Source: Thalassolituus sp006212115
Lineage (GTDB): Bacteria > Pseudomonadota > Gammaproteobacteria > Pseudomonadales > Oceanobacteraceae
DNA length: 64,000 bases
NCBI RefSeq assembly: GCF_040372045.1
Contig: NZ_BAABWH010000010.1
Reading direction: 5' to 3' (one strand)
Positions within the stretch are counted from its first letter, which is position 1. Each line of letters starts with the position of its first letter. This document shows, piece after piece, positions 34,686 through 43,642 of the stretch. The position numbers and the translations under genes are program-made. Below the pieces are notes generated by a model. The model worked only from the letters and a program-made list of their open reading frames with translations. It did no database searches and was not told the origin of the DNA.

Positions 34686-35927
34686 ATGCTCTCCAACTCC
34701 GCCCCAGCTCAAGACGTGGTCATTGCTGGCCAGCACTCCGGTAAGCCAGTCAAAATCACTCCAACTGCCAAGCCCGTTTATGACCAGCTGGTTAAATTGG
34801 CTCGTGATGGCAATAACTACTGGGCTGAGATAACGGTTAAAGCCATTAATGAGCTCGCTGCGGGTCGCCTGCACCAGAATAATATCTTTGTGAAGCCCGG
34901 TGCAGTTCATCGTGACGGTACAGAAGAGTTCGTGATGATCTTGCCGGGCTGTAAGGTCACCTGTGAGAAGCTTGATGCCGATGGATTTCGTATTCTCCAT
35001 TTTGAAGCTGATATTCACTATGGGGAGGCGATTAAGGCTAAAGCTAAGCCGGGGCTGTATTCCGCAAAGAAAAACGGATCAGGGTGGAGAACTAAACCGA
35101 TTGACGATGGGGCGATTCAGCAAACAAATGACCGCTTGGTAGCTATTTGTGATAGCGGATACGCCAACTTAAAGGATGCTGCGGAAACAGCTGCTCCTAG
35201 AATTAGCGATGCGCCCGTGTCCGGTGGGAGTCTTAGGGTCAATAACAATGGCTTCGATCTACACTACACGCCGGGTGAAAAATGTATAGGCGGTTTAAAA
35301 AATTATCGCAATGCGATTCGTCCCAATCAAAATACCGAACTACATGAGTCTGCATTGCTGCTGGCGCGCACAATGTATCAAGCAAAGGACGTTCAGGGTG
35401 TTGCCTGGATTTCTGAGGAGGGGGGCTCAGGCGTTCTAACTCAGGCAATGACTGTACTGGCCTCACAGGGGGTACAGCTACCCAAGCACACTGTTTTCCT
35501 GAATAACCCTACAACATCACCTAATGAGGCGGTAAAAGCTGCACACGCGATAGGTGTGCAACTTGATCGAAATTTCACAAAAACGAAAGTTCTTAACTTT
35601 ATCGGTAACCGAGATCAACTGGAAATGATAGGGAATCGTTGGAAAAGCAAGACCGATAGTTTGACTACCCTTCAGGCAGGAGCTGATATTTTGGCTCATG
35701 GTAAAAGCCTTCAGGGTTTCTGCCTCTCAGTTGGTACTATGGCGGCCGGAGCTGCTGCTGTTGCTGGTGTTGGCATGACTGCTCCAGCCGCTCTGACAGC
35801 TTTTCTAACCGCCATTACTGGCGCCGTTGCTGTGGGTAAAATTGCGGGGGGCACCCTTTCTCTAGGAAACACGCTGGTGGAGAACGCACTACCTAAGCAT
35901 CACGATAAATTGAAAGGCAAGTTTTAA
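34686..35927 (+). CDS. Unrecognised protein with hydrophobic Gly/Ala C-terminal segment
   Basis: 413 residues from the ATG at 34686, whose AAGG site lies nine bases upstream; an ATG at 34677 overlaps that site. No signal peptide. The N-terminal two thirds look globular (IKITPTAKPVYDQLVKLA; WISEEGGSGVLTQAMTVLA). At about residues 340-395 there is a long Gly/Ala-rich hydrophobic stretch (GTMAAGAAAVAGVGMTAPAA... AVGKIAGGTLSLG) that could form membrane hairpins. I do not recognise the family. Such tails occur in pore-forming toxins and some type VI effectors, but no PAAR, Rhs or VgrG gene is near. One base separates or overlaps it with the next gene. Confidence 0.6.
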   Translation: MLSNSAPAQDVVIAGQHSGKPVKITPTAKPVYDQLVKLARDGNNYWAEITVKAINELAAGRLHQNNIFVKPGAVHRDGTEEFVMILPGCKVTCEKLDADGFRILHFEADIHYGEAIKAKAKPGLYSAKKNGSGWRTKPIDDGAIQQTNDRLVAICDSGYANLKDAAETAAPRISDAPVSGGSLRVNNNGFDLHYTPGEKCIGGLKNYRNAIRPNQNTELHESALLLARTMYQAKDVQGVAWISEEGGSGVLTQAMTVLASQGVQLPKHTVFLNNPTTSPNEAVKAAHAIGVQLDRNFTKTKVLNFIGNRDQLEMIGNRWKSKTDSLTTLQAGADILAHGKSLQGFCLSVGTMAAGAAAVAGVGMTAPAALTAFLTAITGAVAVGKIAGGTLSLGNTLVENALPKHHDKLKGKF

Positions 35928-36805
35928 TGCGAAATTTCATTAAATTCTCGAAATTAAAACTACGAGATCGACCAGAAAGTTGTAGTCCTGTCGGGCCCAA
36001 CTTCTCTAGCGCAGGGGAGCTTTCGGTACGCCTGGCAGGCACGCTGTTATCATTTAGAGCGCCAAGGCATGATCCAGCCCCATTTGGTGAAAGCCAGCAA
36101 TTAAGAATGTGGCAGGATTACCCATTAGCGGGAGGCGGGAAGCCTCTGAATTGGAATGTTCAACCGAGTCAGAGCTGGCACCATACAGAAATCTTTTTCC
36201 GGCAGTGGTCCTTTTGTGGACCGTGGTTTACTGGATATATGGGGCGGACTTCTTGCTACCTTGAGGTTGTCGAACTCGCCGAGACTAACTCACGCTTGAG
36301 CTTTATGCACCCTCAAGCGCTGGAGGCTGCTTCACTATCATATCTAACTGCAAATTACGGGCACGAAGTTATAGATAGAAACTCCGGCGAGATGAATTAT
36401 ATTGCCCCGTTAAACTGGTCGGCGGTAACTCAGTTAGAAATTCCTACAGTGCAATTCGATAGCGAAAATACGACTGGAAGTGCAGACCCTGAAAGGCATG
36501 TTTTCATTCCTATCTCTCGACATCATATCGCTCATTTCTCCTTCAATACTGTACAAAGCGCCTCAGGTACCCGAGAAGAAGTAGATCAACAGGTCGACCC
36601 AGCTCCATTCAAAGAGCTGGTTGATAACATTGTAGGAAGTATCCGTGTAACTCTGTCTCCAGAAGCTCAGGCCGACTGGGATGAGATCAGAAAGAACAAC
36701 CCCGGTGCCAAAGTATCTGAGACCTGCGCACCTTTAAAGTGGCCAGCGGATGTCGATAAAGATGGGCTTACCATTTTAGAATACGATCCAAAGCGTTACG
36801 CCTAG
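35927..36805 (+). CDS. Unrecognised protein, second of the cassette
   Basis: 292 residues, no signal peptide and no obvious membrane helix. Trp/Phe-rich, with WNVQPSQSWHHTEIFFRQWSF and FIPISRHHIAHFSFNT. The C-terminus ends LTILEYDPKRYA. The start ATG shares its A with the previous stop (TAATG), so it is coupled to the gene before it, which fits an effector/immunity or two-subunit pair. Family not recognised. Confidence 0.6.
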   Translation: MRNFIKFSKLKLRDRPESCSPVGPNFSSAGELSVRLAGTLLSFRAPRHDPAPFGESQQLRMWQDYPLAGGGKPLNWNVQPSQSWHHTEIFFRQWSFCGPWFTGYMGRTSCYLEVVELAETNSRLSFMHPQALEAASLSYLTANYGHEVIDRNSGEMNYIAPLNWSAVTQLEIPTVQFDSENTTGSADPERHVFIPISRHHIAHFSFNTVQSASGTREEVDQQVDPAPFKELVDNIVGSIRVTLSPEAQADWDEIRKNNPGAKVSETCAPLKWPADVDKDGLTILEYDPKRYA

Positions 36806-36818
36806 GTCCTTCAATCGC

Positions 36819-37196
36819 ATGCTGATCAGTCTCCGGCTAAAAAATTCCGACAGGGCCCAGAGCTTTATGGCGAGCCGGGACAGTATCCGCCCCAGGCTGC
36901 AGTCTGCGTTCATTGCCCTCGCTCAGCACTCTCTTCAAAGCAAAGCGGTTCTCGAAGTGAAGCATCATGTTCATGGCTGGCTTAAGGTCTGCGACAGTGA
37001 GCATAGGTACCCCATTATTCAGAATCCTCTGCTATTGGATTACAGTCATCTTTGGTCAGCGATCGAATATACCCTTGCCGAGGGCGACAGCTGGCCCAGC
37101 GAAGCAGACAAGCAACGATTAAAGTTGGAACGACAAGTTAAGCAACGAGCCGAAGAAGCGGAATTAAGGCGTCGTCGTTTCAGGGTAATTAAATAG
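36819..37196 (+). CDS. Unrecognised small protein, third of the cassette
   Basis: 125 residues, 13 bases after the previous stop. Basic, with a helical C-terminus rich in Lys, Arg and Glu (DKQRLKLERQVKQRAEEAELRRRR). No signal or domain recognised. No clear Shine-Dalgarno. May be a partner or immunity protein; low confidence in function, moderate in being a gene. Confidence 0.5.
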   Translation: MLISLRLKNSDRAQSFMASRDSIRPRLQSAFIALAQHSLQSKAVLEVKHHVHGWLKVCDSEHRYPIIQNPLLLDYSHLWSAIEYTLAEGDSWPSEADKQRLKLERQVKQRAEEAELRRRRFRVIK

Positions 37197-37266
37197 TCAT
37201 ATTTCTAGTTTTTGCCCTTCAGGTCGGCTTTTAAATTAACTGGTTAAGAAACGATTAATGCGCTCA

Positions 37267-37297
37267 TAAAAAAGCCGGCATCATGTGCCGGCTTTTT
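37267..37297. terminator. Bidirectional terminator
   Basis: AGCCGGCA (37273-37280) pairs with TGCCGGCT (37286-37293), flanked by A run and T run. Shared by the cassette and yceI. Confidence 0.88.
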
Positions 37298-37314
37298 GGT
37301 ATGGCGTCGGTGTT

Positions 37315-37890
37315 TTACTGACGACGACCTTCTACGTGCAGTTCAATTTCAACGTGGGTAGAGGCTGGGCCAAGATTATAATCGATGCCGTAGTCACTGA
37401 GTTTCAGGGTTGTAGTACCCATAAAGCCAGCACGGTAGCCGCCCCATGGATCATCACCTTCACCAATGCGCTCTACCGGAAAGGTAATGCTCTTGGTGAC
37501 GCCATGCAGAGTGAAGTCACCCGTGATTTCCCCTTTGCCTTCACTGGTAGATTTAAAGCCTGTGCTTTTGAAGGTCGCAGTTGGGTATTTTTTTACGTCA
37601 AGGAAGTCGCTGCCTTTCAGGTGCTTATCTCGTTCAGCATGATTGGAATCGATGCTGGTGGTGTCGATAGTCACCTCGATAGATGAGTCAGCTGGCTTGG
37701 CTTTGTCGTACTCGAAAGAACCATCAAAGTCGTTAAACCGTCCTGTCAGCCAGCTGTAACCCAGATGCTGGATTTTGAAATTGATTGAAGCGTGCGCGCC
37801 TTCGTTATCAATGTCGTATGTGGCTGCATTTGCCATTGAGGTCATCAGTGCCGCGCCAGAGATGGCTGTTGCGATGAGTAACTTCTTCAT
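37315..37890 (-). CDS. yceI: YceI-family periplasmic lipid-binding protein
   Basis: 191 residues. Signal peptide ends MANA (about residue 22). The lipocalin-like fold is seen in HASINFKIQHLGYSWLTGRFNDFDG, SIDSNHAERDKHLKGSDFLD, FPTATFKSTG-type strands and LHGVTKSITFPVE. Binds polyisoprenoids or other lipophilic ligands. Forms the yceJI pair with the cytochrome b561 gene 49 bases upstream. Confidence 0.93.
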   Translation of the reverse strand: MKKLLIATAISGAALMTSMANAATYDIDNEGAHASINFKIQHLGYSWLTGRFNDFDGSFEYDKAKPADSSIEVTIDTTSIDSNHAERDKHLKGSDFLDVKKYPTATFKSTGFKSTSEGKGEITGDFTLHGVTKSITFPVERIGEGDDPWGGYRAGFMGTTTLKLSDYGIDYNLGPASTHVEIELHVEGRRQ

Positions 37891-37939
37891 TGTTGTGCTC
37901 CTTCGTGAGTCGTATTTTGCTGTGATTAATCAGTCGTAC

Positions 37940-38485
37940 TTACTTCATTGGTCGAATCATGCGCTTCAGGGTGCTGTCGCGATTGATTACATGGTGCTTA
38001 ACCGCTGCCAGCGCATGAAGCGCTACCAGTGCAATTAAGCCCCAGGCAAGCCATTCATGTATGTCACCAGCAATGCTTTCCTGATTGTCGGCGGTCAGGC
38101 TTGCAGGAACCGAAAACCAGCCGAATACATCAATACTGCGTCCGTCTGCGGTTGAGATCAGATACCCAGTCGTAAATAGCGCTGCCAACAACAGGTACAG
38201 GACCATGTGCGCAGCGTGACCGGCAAACTGTTCTGCTTTGTTGTGTGACAAAGCCTTGGGGGTAGGGTTCAGCATTTTCCATAGCAGCCTGATTACCACC
38301 GCAATCGCTAGCAGAATCCCCGCCCCTTTGTGAAGATCTAGTGAACCTTTGTACCAGGCGTCGTAGTAGGTCAGCTCGACCATGTAGAGGCCTAATCCAA
38401 ACATTCCGAATACCGTTAGCGCCACACCCCAGTGCAACAGGATGCTGACCCAGCCGTATGTGTCTTTTGTGTTGGCCAGTTTCAT
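37940..38485 (-). CDS. yceJ: Cytochrome b561 (YceJ)
   Basis: 181 residues from the ATG at 38485, behind GAGG; the longer reading upstream is rejected since it crosses into the promoter. Four membrane helices with His ligands (SILLHWGVAL, DLHKGAGILL, FAGHAAHMVLYLL, HEWLAWGLIALVALHALAAVKHH). Inner-membrane dihaem b electron carrier. Divergent from a LysR gene. Confidence 0.9.
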   Translation of the reverse strand: MKLANTKDTYGWVSILLHWGVALTVFGMFGLGLYMVELTYYDAWYKGSLDLHKGAGILLAIAVVIRLLWKMLNPTPKALSHNKAEQFAGHAAHMVLYLLLAALFTTGYLISTADGRSIDVFGWFSVPASLTADNQESIAGDIHEWLAWGLIALVALHALAAVKHHVINRDSTLKRMIRPMK

Positions 38486-38612
38486 GTCGCGCCTCTTAGC
38501 CGTCTTTGATTCTATGTCTTTCACCATAGCTGGCATCAGATCATCAAAAAAGATATAAAAACGAACAATCATTGTGCGTAAATGCACAGAACTTCTTCAT
38601 AGAGGCCGAACA

Positions 38613-39503
38613 ATGGAGAAAAACATTCGCTGGGACGATCTGCGCGTCGCTTATCTGGTGGCCAGTCATGGCAGCCTTAGCCGGGCAGGTGAGGCTCTGG
38701 GCATTACTCACAGCACGGCTCAGCGCTCTGTTGGCCGACTCGAGAAAGCATTAGGCACGCGGTTATTTATTCGCCATCAACGGGGTTATCAATTGACCGA
38801 CAATGGCAGAATTCTGGCAGAGCGGATGCGACCATTGGCAGCAGAGATGCAGCGGCTGTGTAATACCTTGTCGACCTCAGAACAGACACCAAGTGGGACG
38901 TTAAGAATCTCAACAGTCTCTGATTTTTCACCATTCTTTGCTCCGCTGCTGCATGAGTTTCGTCGGGAGTACCCACAGATTCGCGTTCAGATCGTAGCAA
39001 CGGACGATGTGCTTTCTCTTGCTGAGGGTGGGGTGCACGCAGCTGTTCGTATCGGTGCTGAGCCTGAGGAGTCCGATCTTGTTGCTCGCAAATTGCTACC
39101 GGTAGGTTTGTCTTTTTTTGCATCGCAGGAGTACGCGGATCAGTTTGGTTTGCCCCAGACCATGGCAGAAATAAACCATCACCAGTGGGTCATGCCGACG
39201 GGGGATAAAACGAAGATTCCGGCTATTCGTCAATTGATCGAACAAGTCTCTCCCGAGCAGGTGGCGTTTCAGAGCAACAGCTTTAATGATATTGAGGCCG
39301 CTGTTCGTGCCGGGATGGGGATTGGCCCGATGAGTGTCATGACGCTTGAGCCGCCTGCGAGTGGTAAGCAAGCACTTATCGAAGTGAATCTGAAGTTAGT
39401 CAGTGAGCCCTCACAAATGTGGCTGGTGTACCACAAAGATATGCGTCAGAGTGCCCGCGTGCGTGCGTTGCAGGAATTTATGTTGCGGCGTATTTCAGTC
39501 TGA
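38613..39503 (+). CDS. LysR-family transcriptional regulator
   Basis: 296 residues from the ATG at 38613. Helix-turn-helix at about residues 20-50 (GSLSRAGEALGITHSTAQRSV, GRLEKALGTRLF). Effector domain follows with GMGIGPMSVMTLEP. Divergent from yceJ and convergent with the MATE gene, whose last bases overlap by nine. It may control yceJI; no operator sequence was assigned. Confidence 0.9.
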   Translation: MEKNIRWDDLRVAYLVASHGSLSRAGEALGITHSTAQRSVGRLEKALGTRLFIRHQRGYQLTDNGRILAERMRPLAAEMQRLCNTLSTSEQTPSGTLRISTVSDFSPFFAPLLHEFRREYPQIRVQIVATDDVLSLAEGGVHAAVRIGAEPEESDLVARKLLPVGLSFFASQEYADQFGLPQTMAEINHHQWVMPTGDKTKIPAIRQLIEQVSPEQVAFQSNSFNDIEAAVRAGMGIGPMSVMTLEPPASGKQALIEVNLKLVSEPSQMWLVYHKDMRQSARVRALQEFMLRRISV

Positions 39504-40862
39504 CTTTGCTTGGCACTGAGTGGCGATAATGCGCAGTAGAGCCGGCAAAAGAAAGACGGCCCTAGCGACTAAAAAGCAATGAAATGCGGCCCAGAGAAGC
39601 GTGTTGCTGTCTATCGATGTAGTCCACCACCAAGGCATCGTCGCCAACGGTAGAAAAATCAGCACTGCGGCTGCCAGCATAGCGTTCCGCATTGACGCTG
39701 TGGCTTGAGCACCAACCATAACGCCGTCCAGCCAATAGCTGGCGAATCCGCTTAACGGCAACAGCCAAAGCCAAACCTGCATTTCTTTTAATCGTGGCAG
39801 CACCTCGGGGTTATCTGTCAGCAAGTTAAACAGCGTCTCCCCCAGTAATATAAAGCCGACAGACAATAGTAGCGCGGCGATCAGGCTATTCAGCCCCGTG
39901 AGCCCAATAATGCGTCGCACATAATCCGGTACCCCTGCTCCGGTATACCGGCCAATCAGACTCTCAGCGGCGTGAGCAAACCCATCCAGCGCGTTGGAAA
40001 TAAGCAACAACAGACTGATGAGTACCGCATTCGCAGCCAGAGTCTCGGTACTCTGGGCAGCCCCAAGCGCTGCAAACAGAGCGAATACCAGTAGCAGGGT
40101 GAGCGTTCGTATAAACAGGTCCCGGTTGATCACAATCATCCGGCGCAGAAGATCGCGATCGGGGTAGGGTATCCGCAACGACAGTCCGCGTTTGCTGGCC
40201 GCCCATATTGCAATCCCGACGGCGGCGCCCTCAGCCAACAGACTACCCAAGGCAACACCTTCAACGCCCATATTGAGATGCCAGACAAAGTAGTAGTTCA
40301 GCAGCCCATTAAGCAGGTTGGCGCAAATCAGCATCATCATAGGAATACGCGTTTCACCGCGACCAATAAACCAGCCCACCAAGCAGTACTGCAGCAGTGT
40401 GATGGGAATCCCCCAGAATCGGATGGCGAGATATTCCCGGGCCAGATGATGAACGATGGTGTCAGCTCCGAATAATGGCACCACGAGTGGAGTAAAAATG
40501 GATGCAATACAGGCGCAGACCACGCCAATGGGCAATACCAACCACAGTGATTGATACAGTACGTGGATACTTTGTGGCAGGCCTGCGCGCCCTGCTTCAT
40601 AAGCGGTCACAGCGGTCGTACCCATACGCAGAAACCCAAAGCTCCACAGCAGCAGAGTAAATATCTGTGCGCCAATCGCGACGGCGGCCAGCGGTGACAC
40701 GCTATCAAGATGACCCAGGATGGCGGTATCGACTAATCCCAGCAAAGGGACAGTGATATTGCTGAGCATGATAGGCCACGCAAGTCCCCAGATGACACGC
40801 TGCTGAGGTGCAGGCAAGGAGGCGTGGGAGTTTCCGCCTGCTACACTGGGTGTGGATGTCAT
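39495..40862 (-). CDS. MATE-family efflux transporter
   Basis: 455 residues with about twelve membrane helices in two repeats (LAWPIMLSNITVPLLGLVDTAILGHL; FRIWGIPITLLQYCLVGWFIGRGETRIPMM region). DinF-like branch. Pumps cationic drugs or metabolites with Na+ or H+. The start at 40862 sits only 16 bases from the SCO1 start on the other strand; its ribosome site is weak. Confidence 0.9.
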   Translation of the reverse strand: MTSTPSVAGGNSHASLPAPQQRVIWGLAWPIMLSNITVPLLGLVDTAILGHLDSVSPLAAVAIGAQIFTLLLWSFGFLRMGTTAVTAYEAGRAGLPQSIHVLYQSLWLVLPIGVVCACIASIFTPLVVPLFGADTIVHHLAREYLAIRFWGIPITLLQYCLVGWFIGRGETRIPMMMLICANLLNGLLNYYFVWHLNMGVEGVALGSLLAEGAAVGIAIWAASKRGLSLRIPYPDRDLLRRMIVINRDLFIRTLTLLLVFALFAALGAAQSTETLAANAVLISLLLLISNALDGFAHAAESLIGRYTGAGVPDYVRRIIGLTGLNSLIAALLLSVGFILLGETLFNLLTDNPEVLPRLKEMQVWLWLLPLSGFASYWLDGVMVGAQATASMRNAMLAAAVLIFLPLATMPWWWTTSIDSNTLLWAAFHCFLVARAVFLLPALLRIIATQCQAKSD

Positions 40863-40878
40863 GGTTTATGGAAGCCGT

Positions 40879-41496
40879 ATGAAAGAGTGGGCAGGCGCTA
40901 TTGTACTGGGTTTGCTGTTGATTGCAGCGTTTGCGGCAGGTGCATTAACAGCTCCTGATAGTCCTGAAGAGATACTGCAGGACAGCGCGGGCGTCGAAGT
41001 GTTTCAGGGAGGTGAAGTCCCTGACCTGAGCTTTATCAATGAGTATGGCGATGCGGTGAGTCTCGCAGAACTGAAAGGACGCTGGACACTGATGTTTTTC
41101 GGCTACACCTATTGCCCGGATATTTGTCCGATGACGTTAGTGGATCTGAAAAGAATGTACCGCCGGCTATCTGAAGCTGAGCGTCAACAGGTCAATATCG
41201 TGCTTGTGAGTGTCGATCCGGAGCGGGATCTGCCCAAGAACCTCACGCCCTACATGGACTATTTCCACGAGGACTTTACCGCTCTGACGGGGAACGCTCA
41301 GAGTCTTCGTACTCTCGCCTCACAACTGAATGCCTTCTATGCAAAAGCCGAGCGGGAAGGCAGTGCTTACCTGTTGGACCATAGCGCCAATCTGGTACTG
41401 CTGGATAGGGAACTTAACTATCGGGGCTACATTGAACCGCCGCATGACCCCGAGCGTATGATGCCTTTGCTCAGGGCTGCGCTACGGCTACCTTAG
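40879..41496 (+). CDS. SCO1/SenC-family copper chaperone
   Basis: 205 residues from the ATG at 40879 (GGAAG six bases upstream). Membrane anchor at residues 5-25, then a thioredoxin fold with CPDIC (Cys79, Cys83) and the distal His in LLDHSAN. Delivers copper to the CuA site of cytochrome oxidases or acts in redox balance. No cox genes are near. A longer start at 40852 (GTG) or 40861 is possible. Confidence 0.9.
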   Translation: MKEWAGAIVLGLLLIAAFAAGALTAPDSPEEILQDSAGVEVFQGGEVPDLSFINEYGDAVSLAELKGRWTLMFFGYTYCPDICPMTLVDLKRMYRRLSEAERQQVNIVLVSVDPERDLPKNLTPYMDYFHEDFTALTGNAQSLRTLASQLNAFYAKAEREGSAYLLDHSANLVLLDRELNYRGYIEPPHDPERMMPLLRAALRLP

Positions 41497-41522
41497 CTGC
41501 CGCTGTACTTGCTGTTTCGGCT

Positions 41523-42320
41523 TCAGTTGCGGCGTGGGACGAGTAAGCTCGCAACAAACAACAGCATTGCGGTTACGACGATACTCGGACCGGCAGGCGT
41601 GTCCCAATGAAATGATGACCACATTCCAACTGCGACGGATACGATACCAATGACCGAGGCGATGGCGGCCATGCGTCTTGGCCCGCGACTCAAAGCATGC
41701 GCGGCAGCCGGGGGCATAATTAGCAGAGCACTGATCAGAAGGATACCAACGACCTTCATGGCCAGAGCGACGGTTAGCGCAAGCAGCATGATCAGAACCA
41801 GATCCAGCAGCAGAACCGGGCGTCCTTCGATCTTCGCAAGTTCAGGGCTGACCGTAACCGCAAGAATCGAATCCCAGAATACGATAAGCACAGTCAGTGT
41901 CAGTACCGTGCTGGCGATCAGCCAGAGCACGTGATCTTCATTAATGGCCAGAAGGTCACCGAATAAATAGCCCATCAAGTCCACCCGAACGCCATCCGTC
42001 AGGCTCAATGCGACAAGGCCGATGGCCAGGGTGCCATGCGAGACAATACCGAGCAGGGTGTCTGCGGATAATCGGCTGGCAAGCTGCAAAGGAAGTAGCA
42101 CCAGTGCCAGTGCCACGGAGCCCAGCACCAGAGCGAGGGTTGGGTTCAGATCCGTTAATACGCCAAAAGTAACGCCGAGCAACGCACCGTGTGCCAAGGT
42201 GTCACCGAAGAATGCCATCCGGCGCCATACGACAAAACTGCCCAATGGTCCTGCGCTGACTGCCAGTAAAAGGCCCGCTGCAAGAGGCATCAGCCACCAG
42301 GTATCGAAACCATCAATCAT
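41523..42320 (-). CDS. znuB: Zinc ABC transporter permease ZnuB
   Basis: 265 residues from the ATG at 42320 inside the end of znuC (8-base overlap). ABC-3 fold: GSFVVWRRMAFFGDTLAHGALLGVTFG and MKVVGILLISALLIMPPAAA are typical. Inner-membrane channel for zinc. A much longer frame upstream is the antisense-looking His/Thr-rich shadow of the znuC tail. Confidence 0.93.
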   Translation of the reverse strand: MIDGFDTWWLMPLAAGLLLAVSAGPLGSFVVWRRMAFFGDTLAHGALLGVTFGVLTDLNPTLALVLGSVALALVLLPLQLASRLSADTLLGIVSHGTLAIGLVALSLTDGVRVDLMGYLFGDLLAINEDHVLWLIASTVLTLTVLIVFWDSILAVTVSPELAKIEGRPVLLLDLVLIMLLALTVALAMKVVGILLISALLIMPPAAAHALSRGPRRMAAIASVIGIVSVAVGMWSSFHWDTPAGPSIVVTAMLLFVASLLVPRRN

Positions 42321-43113
42321 GCTGTTTGCTCTGCGTGTGGTCGTGCGGGTGATTGTTAGAGTGGTCATGCGTGTGTTCATGGCCATGGTCGTGATCACAG
42401 TGTTCGTGATCATGATGATGCGTGTAATACGCAATGCCGTCGTCCAGGCGCTTACCAAATAGCTCCAGGTACGCCGGGTCGGCCGATACCGTCTCTGGGT
42501 GGCCGGAGCAGCACACGTGGCCATTCAGACAGATGACCTCGTCGGTGGCAGACATCACAAGGTGCAGGTCGTGGGACACCATCAAGACGGCGCACCCCAG
42601 CTCGTCACGTAATGCCGGAATAAGTTGATAGAGTTCGAGCTGCCCCTGCACGTCGACACCCTGTACCGGCTCGTCCAGAACCAGCAGTTGGGGTTTTACC
42701 AATAACGCACGAGCAAGCAGAACGCGCTGCCATTCTCCGCCAGACAACTTATGTACGCTCTGCTCGCCAAGATGGCTGATGTTAAGTCGTTCAAGCCAAT
42801 GAGCGATGTCTGCGCGGGTGCTGCGGCGTGTGAGCCTCAGAAATCCGCTCACCGTCAGCGGCATGCGCTCGTCCAGTGGCAGCTGCTGCGGCATATAGCC
42901 GATGCGTAAGTTGCGCTGTGTGCGGACGCTACCGGTGTCTGGTTGCTGCAATCCCAGCAAGACTTTCGTCAGAGTAGATTTACCGCATCCATTTGGGCCG
43001 ATGAGTGTGATAATCTGGCCAGCGTTAACAGTAAGGCTGATATTGTCGAGTACTTTCTTCTGACGGAAAGACAAGCAGAGGTCTTTTCCTTCCAGCAGGG
43101 GTTGGCTAGTCAT
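42313..43113 (-). CDS. znuC: Zinc ABC transporter ATPase ZnuC with His-rich tail
   Basis: 266 residues. Walker A GPNGCGKSTLTK, signature LSGGEWQRVLLARAL, Walker B LLVLDEPVQGVD, switch His in VSHDLH. The last 37 residues or so are very rich in His and Asp (HHHDHEHCDHDHGHEHTHDH). Such a tail can bind zinc on the cytoplasmic face. Overlaps zur by 4 bases, so zur, znuC and znuB form one message. Confidence 0.93.
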   Translation of the reverse strand: MTSQPLLEGKDLCLSFRQKKVLDNISLTVNAGQIITLIGPNGCGKSTLTKVLLGLQQPDTGSVRTQRNLRIGYMPQQLPLDERMPLTVSGFLRLTRRSTRADIAHWLERLNISHLGEQSVHKLSGGEWQRVLLARALLVKPQLLVLDEPVQGVDVQGQLELYQLIPALRDELGCAVLMVSHDLHLVMSATDEVICLNGHVCCSGHPETVSADPAYLELFGKRLDDGIAYYTHHHDHEHCDHDHGHEHTHDHSNNHPHDHTQSKQHD

Positions 43114-43580
43114 GCGCTTGCCTGACAGTTAGCGCACAGGCCTGTTAACTCGTGATTACTGGTCGCGATGTTGAGGCCGAGCGTTTTGCGAAGATCGTTG
43201 TGGAGTCGCTCGATACCTGCAGCGGGAAGTTCCGTCGCATCGCCGCATTCGGTGCAGATGAAAAAGCCCGTATCGTGTTCGTGACCGGGGTGGTCGCAAC
43301 CAACGAAGGCGTTGAGACTGCTGATGCGGTGCACGACGCCGAGATCAAGCAGGAAGTCTAATGCCCGGTAAACCGTCGGTGGCGCAGAGTTGAAGCCTTC
43401 TTCGCTAAGCTGCCCAAGTAAATCATAGGCACCCGCTGGTTTATGGCTTTGCCATACCAGCTCAAGTACACGCTTGCGGATGGGAGTCAGGCGCACGCCA
43501 CGTTGCTCACACAGGCTACGTGCCGTCTCAACTGCTGTTGATATACAGCGGTGATGGTCATGTTGTTGTGGTGCGGGCAT
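43110..43580 (-). CDS. zur: Zinc uptake regulator Zur (Fur family)
   Basis: 156 residues from the ATG at 43580, behind AAGGA. DNA-binding half (LTPIRKRVLELVW ... TVYRALDFLLDLG), metal motifs CDHPGHEHDTGFFICTECGD and CANCQ for the structural zinc. Represses zinc uptake when zinc is plentiful. In an operon with znuC and znuB; divergent from znuA. Confidence 0.93.
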   Translation of the reverse strand: MPAPQQHDHHRCISTAVETARSLCEQRGVRLTPIRKRVLELVWQSHKPAGAYDLLGQLSEEGFNSAPPTVYRALDFLLDLGVVHRISSLNAFVGCDHPGHEHDTGFFICTECGDATELPAAGIERLHNDLRKTLGLNIATSNHELTGLCANCQASA

Positions 43581-43593
43581 CAGACCAGTCCTT

Positions 43594-43613
43594 AGGTTAT
43601 AATGTTGCAATTC
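43594..43613. promoter_or_regulatory. Probable Zur box and -10 in the znuA/zur gap
   Basis: GGTTATAATGTTGCAATT resembles the Zur box (GTTATA ... ATAAC-type) with about three mismatches in the right half. TATAAT at 43598-43603 is also a -10 for znuA, so bound Zur would block it. Confidence 0.55.
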
Positions 43614-43642
43614 TACGAAAGATGAAAAATTTAGCCAGAGTT

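Noticed and set aside
42321..42524. A longer ZnuB start upstream in znuC
   Set aside because: The extra residues are a Thr/Met/Ile-rich off-frame reading of the His-rich ZnuC tail; the ATG at 42320 fits the family start.
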